NCBI RefSeq assembly: GCF_018449605.1
Contig: NZ_JAAVUW010000004.1
Coordinates: 474,270 to 538,269 of the forward strand
Reading direction: 5' to 3'
Source of the DNA: Luteibacter sp. dw_328
Lineage (GTDB): Bacteria > Pseudomonadota > Gammaproteobacteria > Xanthomonadales > Rhodanobacteraceae
Length of the DNA stretch: 64,000 nt
The number at the start of each line of letters is the position of its first letter. Positions within the stretch are counted from its first letter, which is position 1. The notes beneath the pieces are model-generated. The model was given only the letters and a program-made list of their open reading frames with translations. It was not told the DNA's origin and searched no databases. A program made the translations under genes and the position numbers. This document shows positions 59,030-64,000 of this stretch, piece after piece.

Positions 59030-62000
59030 ATGAATGCGATTCGCGCCGCAGCAGACGGCCAGTTCCACGCCGTTGTTTTCGATGAACTGAAGAAGATCGG
59101 CTACCCCGCAGAGCGCCTCAACGAGGCGCGCTTTTTTATCGAAGCTTTTTTCGAGCGCATCGCGCCGACCGATTACGCGCTGCACGCGCCGGATCGCTGG
59201 GCTGCCCTGATCGCCGATCTGCTCACCTTCGCGCGCGAGCGCCAGGCGGGCAAGGCCAAGGTCCGCGTCTATAATCCCGGCGTTTCCGGCAGCCGCGCGG
59301 TGATCGAGGTCGTCACCGACGACATGCCCTTCCTGGTCGACACCGTTTCCATGGTGGCCGCCGCGCATGCGGACATTCAGGTCATCATCCACCCGGTCGT
59401 GCCGGTGGTCCGCTCCGCTGCCGGTCTGCTTGAAGCCATCGGCTCGGGTGAAAGCAGCGAGTCGATCATGCGTTTTGAGATCGACCGCCTCGATGACACC
59501 GAGCTGGATACGGTCAAGGCCAACCTCGAAACTGCCCTTTCTGACGTACGCGAGACGGTGGACGACTGGCGTGCGATGCGCGCCAAAATGAACGAGGTGG
59601 CCGACGACCTCGGCAAGCGCTCCCTGCCGTACACGGCGGACGAAGTGCGCGAAGCCACGGAATTCCTGCGCTGGGTCGCCGACAACCACTTCACCTTCAT
59701 GGGCTACCGCGAGTACGAAGTGGCCCACGGCGAGGGTGATGACGTCCTGAGGACGGTCGAGGGCTCGGGCCTGGGCATCCTGCGCGCGGCGGAGCGTTCG
59801 CTCGCACCGCGCTCGCTGCGCACCCTGGTCGCCAGCGAGCTGCCGCGCTCGGGTTCCACCGATGCGATCATCCTGACCAAGACCAATGCGCGCTCGCCGA
59901 TCCACCGCGCGGGCTACATGGACTACATCGGCGTCCTCAAGTTCGACGAAAAGGGCCGCCCGGTCGCGGAGCAGCGCTTCCTCGGCCTGTTCTCGTCCAA
60001 TGCCTATATGGCCCACCCGCAGCACGTGCCGCTGGTGCGCGACAAGTGCGAAGCGGTGATGACTCGCTCCGGCCTGAAGCAGGACTCGCATTCGGGCAAG
60101 GCGCTGCGCCATATCCTCGATACCCTGCCGCGCGACGAACTCTTCCAGTGCAGCACCGACGAACTCTACGCCCTGGCCATCGGCCTGCTCGAGCTCGCCC
60201 AGCGCACGCGCACGCGCCTGTTCATCCGCCGCGACAGTTACGGTCGTTTCTTCTCCTGCCTGGTGTTCATTCCGCGCGACCGCTTCAATACGGCCGTGCG
60301 CGAGCGCGTGGAAGGCGTCCTGCGTGAAGCCTTCCATGGCGAGCATGTGGATTCCGCGGTGTTGATGGGTGAGGCGGCTCTGGTTCGCCTGCACGTGGTG
60401 GTTCGTCCCCGTATCGGCGACCACCCGGTCTACGACGCGGCCTCCATGGAGGCGCAGATCGCCTCGATCGCGCGCAACTGGAACGACGAGCTGCGCGACC
60501 GCCTGATCGAAACCGCCGGCGAACAGCAGGGCATCATCCTGGCCAATCGCTACGGCAAGGCGTTGCCTGCCGGATACGTGGACGAAGTGGCGCCACACGT
60601 GGCGGCCGCCGATGTGCGTGCGCTGGCTGGCCTGGATGGCCCCGACGCGATCAGCATGTCGTTCTACCATCCGCTGAACCGTCCGGAAGAACTGCGTTTC
60701 AAGGTCTACCGGTCCGGGTCCGATATCGCGCTTTCCGAAGTGCTGCCGCAACTGGAAAACCTCGGCCTGCGCGTGCTTACCGAGCACATGTATGAGCTGA
60801 AGCTCGCCGACAGCGCGCTGTTCATCCAGGACTTCGAAGTGCAGCCGGTCGACCGTCTCGCCTTCGATGTCGAGCAGGTTGGCTCGATCTTCGAGGATGC
60901 CTTCGAGCAGATCTGGCGCGGCAATGCCGAGAATGACGGCTTCAACCGTCTTGTCCTCGGTGCCAAGCTCGGCTGGCGCCAGGTGGCTATCCTGCGCAGC
61001 TACACCAAGTACCTGCTGCAGACCGGCGTCGCCTTCTCGCAGGCGTACATGGAAGATGCACTCAATCACTACCCGGCTATCGCTGGCCTGATCGTCGAGC
61101 TGTTCAACGCACGCTTCGACCCACGCCGCGAAAGCCTCGACCCCGCCGAGCGCGAGCGCGCGGAAAGTCTGCTTTCGCACGAGATGCATGCGCTCATCGG
61201 CCCGGAAACGCTGGCCACGCAGCCGGGCCTGATCGGCAATCTCGTTTCGTCGCTCGGCCGTCCGCGCGCCGAGCAGGCCACGGCGGTCGAAGAAGCCCTC
61301 AACGCGCTGCTGGATAACGTTTCCAGCCTCGACGAAGACCGCATCCTGCGCAGCTTCATCTCGCTGATCCACGCTACCCTGCGCACGAACTTCTTCCAGC
61401 TGTGGGACGGCGCGTACCGTCCGTACCTGAGCTTCAAGTTCGATTCGCACCAGGTGCCCGAGCTGGCCAAGCCGGTGCCGTTCCGCGAAATCTTCGTCTA
61501 TGCACCGCGCGTGGAAGGCATTCACCTGCGCTTCGGCTCCGTCGCACGGGGTGGCCTGCGCTGGTCCGATCGCCGCGAGGATTTCCGTACGGAAGTCCTT
61601 GGCCTGGTCAAGGCGCAGATGGTGAAGAACACGGTCATCGTGCCGGTCGGCTCGAAGGGCGGCTTCTTCGTGAAGCGTCCGCCCGTGGGTGGCGATCGCG
61701 ATGCGCAGCTGGCCGAGGGTATCGCCTGCTACCGCATGTTCATCAACGGCCTGCTCGACATCACCGACAACCTGGTCGAGGGCAAGGTGGTTCCGCCGCA
61801 CGACGTGATTCGTCACGACAACGACGACCCCTACCTGGTGGTCGCCGCGGACAAGGGCACGGCGACGTTCTCCGATATCGCCAACGCGATCTCGACCGAG
61901 CACGGTTTCTGGCTCGACGACGCCTTCGCCTCCGGCGGTTCGAACGGCTACGACCACAAAGGCATGGGCATTACGGCCAAGGGTGCCTGGGAGTCGGTCA

Positions 62001-63949
62001 AGCGCCACTTCCGCGCGCTGGGCCGCGATTGCCAGACCGAAGACTTCACCGTGGTCGGCGTGGGTGACATGTCGGGCGATGTGTTCGGCAATGGCATGCT
62101 GTTGTCGGAGAAAATCCGCCTGTTCGCCGCGTTCGATCACCGCCACATCTTCCTCGACCCGAATCCGGACGCGGCGAAGTCCTTCGTCGAGCGCCAGCGC
62201 ATGTTCGCGCTGCCGCGCTCCTCGTGGGACGACTACGACAAGTCGCTGATCTCGGCAGGTGGCGGCGTGTATCCGCGCAGCGCCAAGTCGGTGCCGGTGT
62301 CGCCGGAAATCAAGGCTGTCCTCGGCATTCGTAGCGACGCCACGCACATGGCGCCGACCGATCTGCTTTCGGCGATCCTGAAGGCGCCGGTGGACCTGCT
62401 CTGGAACGGCGGCATCGGCACCTACGTCAAGGCCACCAGTGAAACGCATGCCGACGTGGGCGACCGCGCGAACAATGCGCTGCGCGTGAACGGCAACGAG
62501 CTGCGCTGCAAGGTGGTAGGCGAGGGCGGCAACCTGGGCATGACCCAGAAGGGTCGCATCGAGGCCGGCCAGGCGGGTGTGCTGCTCAACACCGACTTCA
62601 TCGACAACTCCGCGGGTGTGGATACCTCCGATCACGAGGTGAACATCAAGATCCTGCTCAACGACGCCGTGCAGCGTGGTGAGCTCACCTTCGAAGGCCG
62701 CAACAAGCAGCTTGCCGAGATGACGGACGAAGTCGGTCGCCTCGTGCTGTGGGACAACTACCGTCAGAACCAGGCCATCACCGTGATGGAACACCAGTCG
62801 GTGCGTCGCCTGGGCTCGATGGCCCACTTCATCAGCACGCTGGAAGCCGAGGGCATGCTCGACCGTGCGGTCGAATCCTTGCCGACGGCTGCCGAGCTCA
62901 CCGAGCGCAAGCTCCGTGGGCAGGGCCTGACGCGTCCGGAACTGTCGGTGCTGCTGTCGTACGACAAGATTCGCCTGTTCCAGCAGCTGCTGGATTCCGA
63001 CGTGCCGGAAGATCCGTACCTCTCGCGTGAGCTGGTGCGTTACTTCCCCGTGCCGCTGCACGAGAAGTACGCCGAGCACATGCAGCGCCATCGCCTGAAG
63101 CGCGAGATCATCGCCACCGCGGTGACCAACTCGACGATCAACCGCATGGGCGCCACGTTCATGATGCGCATGCAGGAAGACACCGGCCACGGCCCGGCGT
63201 CCATTGCCAAGGCGTACACCGCCGCACGCGAGATCCTCGATGCCCGTGAACTGTGGGCCGAAATCGAAGCGCTCGACGGTACGGTCGCCGAGGACACCCA
63301 GATCGACGCGATCCTGCAGATCTGGTCGCTGTTGCGCCACCTGACCCGCTGGCTGCTCAATCGTCCGGGCGGCACGCTGGACATCGCGGCCAACGTCGAC
63401 CGCTATGCCAGCGAAGTGAGCGTGCTGCGTCAGGCCTTGCCTGAGGGCCTTACCAATACCGGCCGGGGCGATTTCGCCGCGAGCCAGGAGAAGTGGGAAG
63501 GCCTGGGCGTGCCGGACACACTGGCTGTTCGCCTGGCGCGCGTGTCGGTGCTGCGTCCGGCACTGGACATGGTCGAAGTGTCCAAGCAGAGCGGCAAGGA
63601 CATCGCTACGGTAGCCAAGGTGTTCTACGAACTGGCCGAAGCCCTCGACCTCGAGTGGCTGCGTGGCCAGATCGAAGCGCTCAACGTGGAAGGCGCATGG
63701 CACGCACAAGCGCGCGGTTCATTGCTGGACGAGCTCAACGCCCAGCATCGTGCCCTTGCCCTGCAGGTGATCTCGGTCGCCGGTGATCGCACGGATGTCA
63801 GCCCGGTCCAGGCCTGGTTGCAGCGTGACGATGCCACGCTCAAGTACACCCGCGCGATGCTTGCGGAAATCCTCACCCAGAACGCGGACTACCCGATCGC
63901 CTCGGTCGCCGTCCGTCGCCTGGCCCAGCTGGCGCAGATCCCGGTCTGA
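59030..63949 (+). CDS. NAD-specific glutamate dehydrogenase, large (~180-kDa) class
   Basis: 1,639 residues, the usual size of the Bac_GDH/GdhB type. Regulatory N-terminal part (~1-700), catalytic part with FVYAPRVEGIHLRFG, VARGGLRWSDRREDFRTEVLGLVKAQMVKN, VGSKGGFFVKR and the NAD-domain segment GEGGNLGMTQKGR, and a helical C-terminal part. Converts glutamate to 2-oxoglutarate, favouring glutamate catabolism. Monocistronic, divergent from tetR, with no strong ribosome-binding site before ATG 59030. A 1,628-aa frame on the opposite strand is a shadow. Confidence 0.96.
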   Translation: MNAIRAAADGQFHAVVFDELKKIGYPAERLNEARFFIEAFFERIAPTDYALHAPDRWAALIADLLTFARERQAGKAKVRVYNPGVSGSRAVIEVVTDDMPFLVDTVSMVAAAHADIQVIIHPVVPVVRSAAGLLEAIGSGESSESIMRFEIDRLDDTELDTVKANLETALSDVRETVDDWRAMRAKMNEVADDLGKRSLPYTADEVREATEFLRWVADNHFTFMGYREYEVAHGEGDDVLRTVEGSGLGILRAAERSLAPRSLRTLVASELPRSGSTDAIILTKTNARSPIHRAGYMDYIGVLKFDEKGRPVAEQRFLGLFSSNAYMAHPQHVPLVRDKCEAVMTRSGLKQDSHSGKALRHILDTLPRDELFQCSTDELYALAIGLLELAQRTRTRLFIRRDSYGRFFSCLVFIPRDRFNTAVRERVEGVLREAFHGEHVDSAVLMGEAALVRLHVVVRPRIGDHPVYDAASMEAQIASIARNWNDELRDRLIETAGEQQGIILANRYGKALPAGYVDEVAPHVAAADVRALAGLDGPDAISMSFYHPLNRPEELRFKVYRSGSDIALSEVLPQLENLGLRVLTEHMYELKLADSALFIQDFEVQPVDRLAFDVEQVGSIFEDAFEQIWRGNAENDGFNRLVLGAKLGWRQVAILRSYTKYLLQTGVAFSQAYMEDALNHYPAIAGLIVELFNARFDPRRESLDPAERERAESLLSHEMHALIGPETLATQPGLIGNLVSSLGRPRAEQATAVEEALNALLDNVSSLDEDRILRSFISLIHATLRTNFFQLWDGAYRPYLSFKFDSHQVPELAKPVPFREIFVYAPRVEGIHLRFGSVARGGLRWSDRREDFRTEVLGLVKAQMVKNTVIVPVGSKGGFFVKRPPVGGDRDAQLAEGIACYRMFINGLLDITDNLVEGKVVPPHDVIRHDNDDPYLVVAADKGTATFSDIANAISTEHGFWLDDAFASGGSNGYDHKGMGITAKGAWESVKRHFRALGRDCQTEDFTVVGVGDMSGDVFGNGMLLSEKIRLFAAFDHRHIFLDPNPDAAKSFVERQRMFALPRSSWDDYDKSLISAGGGVYPRSAKSVPVSPEIKAVLGIRSDATHMAPTDLLSAILKAPVDLLWNGGIGTYVKATSETHADVGDRANNALRVNGNELRCKVVGEGGNLGMTQKGRIEAGQAGVLLNTDFIDNSAGVDTSDHEVNIKILLNDAVQRGELTFEGRNKQLAEMTDEVGRLVLWDNYRQNQAITVMEHQSVRRLGSMAHFISTLEAEGMLDRAVESLPTAAELTERKLRGQGLTRPELSVLLSYDKIRLFQQLLDSDVPEDPYLSRELVRYFPVPLHEKYAEHMQRHRLKREIIATAVTNSTINRMGATFMMRMQEDTGHGPASIAKAYTAAREILDARELWAEIEALDGTVAEDTQIDAILQIWSLLRHLTRWLLNRPGGTLDIAANVDRYASEVSVLRQALPEGLTNTGRGDFAASQEKWEGLGVPDTLAVRLARVSVLRPALDMVEVSKQSGKDIATVAKVFYELAEALDLEWLRGQIEALNVEGAWHAQARGSLLDELNAQHRALALQVISVAGDRTDVSPVQAWLQRDDATLKYTRAMLAEILTQNADYPIASVAVRRLAQLAQIPV

Positions 63950-63972
63950 CCCTGTGGTGTCGCGTTCCACCC

Positions 63973-63996
63973 ATCGCCGCTGAAGCGGCTCCTACA
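63973..63996. repeat. REP-like unit at the window end
   Basis: GCCGCTGAAGCGGC core with CTCCTACA tail, 24 nt after the glutamate dehydrogenase stop. A partner unit may lie beyond the window. Confidence 0.8.
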
Positions 63997-64000
63997 GCAG

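Noticed and set aside
58823..63709. 1,628-codon open frame on the minus strand opposite glutamate dehydrogenase
   Set aside because: A mirror of the G+C-rich codon pattern of the real gene: composition is dominated by Arg, His, Val and Gly with no domain motif, while the plus-strand protein has full family motifs.

Overview
The window is a G+C-rich gammaproteobacterial chromosome segment. Gene content points to the Xanthomonadales, probably a Rhodanobacteraceae member such as Luteibacter or Dyella (inference, no search run). The pointers are a methionine synthase split into two genes, a pilV-pilW-pilX-pilY1-pilE-fimT cluster, a large NAD-glutamate dehydrogenase, and a dispersed REP-like hairpin family with cores GCCGATGAATCGGC or GCCGCTGAAGCGGC.

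Layout: 1-9.4 kb is a sugar-acid catabolism locus (IclR regulator, MFS transporter, enolase-superfamily dehydratase, DapA-type aldolase, TonB-dependent receptor, SDR dehydrogenase, DgoK-type kinase, SMP-30 lactonase). It reads as outer-membrane uptake, oxidation to a lactone, hydrolysis, dehydration to a 2-keto-3-deoxy acid, then phosphorylation and/or cleavage. 9.4-17.7 kb holds two MacB/FtsX-type permeases, a PRISE-type reductase, folA, a Nudix-ThiE fusion, an enoyl-CoA hydratase, a DUF4139 protein and a thioesterase. 17.7-31.7 kb is core housekeeping: uvrA, a DUF2059 protein, rplU-rpmA-obgE, rpsT, murJ, ribF-ileS-lspA, ispH and tRNA-Thr(CGT). 31.8-34.2 kb carries small accessory genes, including a degenerate AroQ-like protein. 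34.4-41.9 kb is the minor-pilin/PilY1 cluster, followed by tRNA-Val(CAC).

The accessory part is 42.0-53.2 kb. A 2.57-kb island sits at the 3' end of tRNA-Val(CAC) between perfect 52-bp direct repeats. It has no integrase and carries an unrecognised two-gene membrane cassette, tRNA-derived debris and a broken IS3-type element whose transposase frame reads through the right att site into a lipid-A-biosynthesis N-domain gene. Next comes a regulator-metH1-metH2 operon (ArsR-methyltransferase fusion plus split methionine synthase). An acyl-CoA dehydrogenase gene follows, whose 3' end is duplicated 1,438 bp downstream with only synonymous differences. That is the signature of a second integrase-less insertion, carrying a secreted protein of unknown function. 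A BrnT toxin with an atypical antitoxin, built from two copies of a DIPE-like motif, comes after it.

53.5-58.8 kb is a tetR-adaptor-RND efflux operon with an odd Ser/Thr-rich insert and a His/Asp-rich tail in the pump. The window ends with the 1,639-residue NAD-glutamate dehydrogenase. The best candidates for something undescribed are the two-gene cassette of the tRNA-Val island, the cargo of the acyl-CoA dehydrogenase insertion, and the BrnT/duplicated-motif antitoxin pair.
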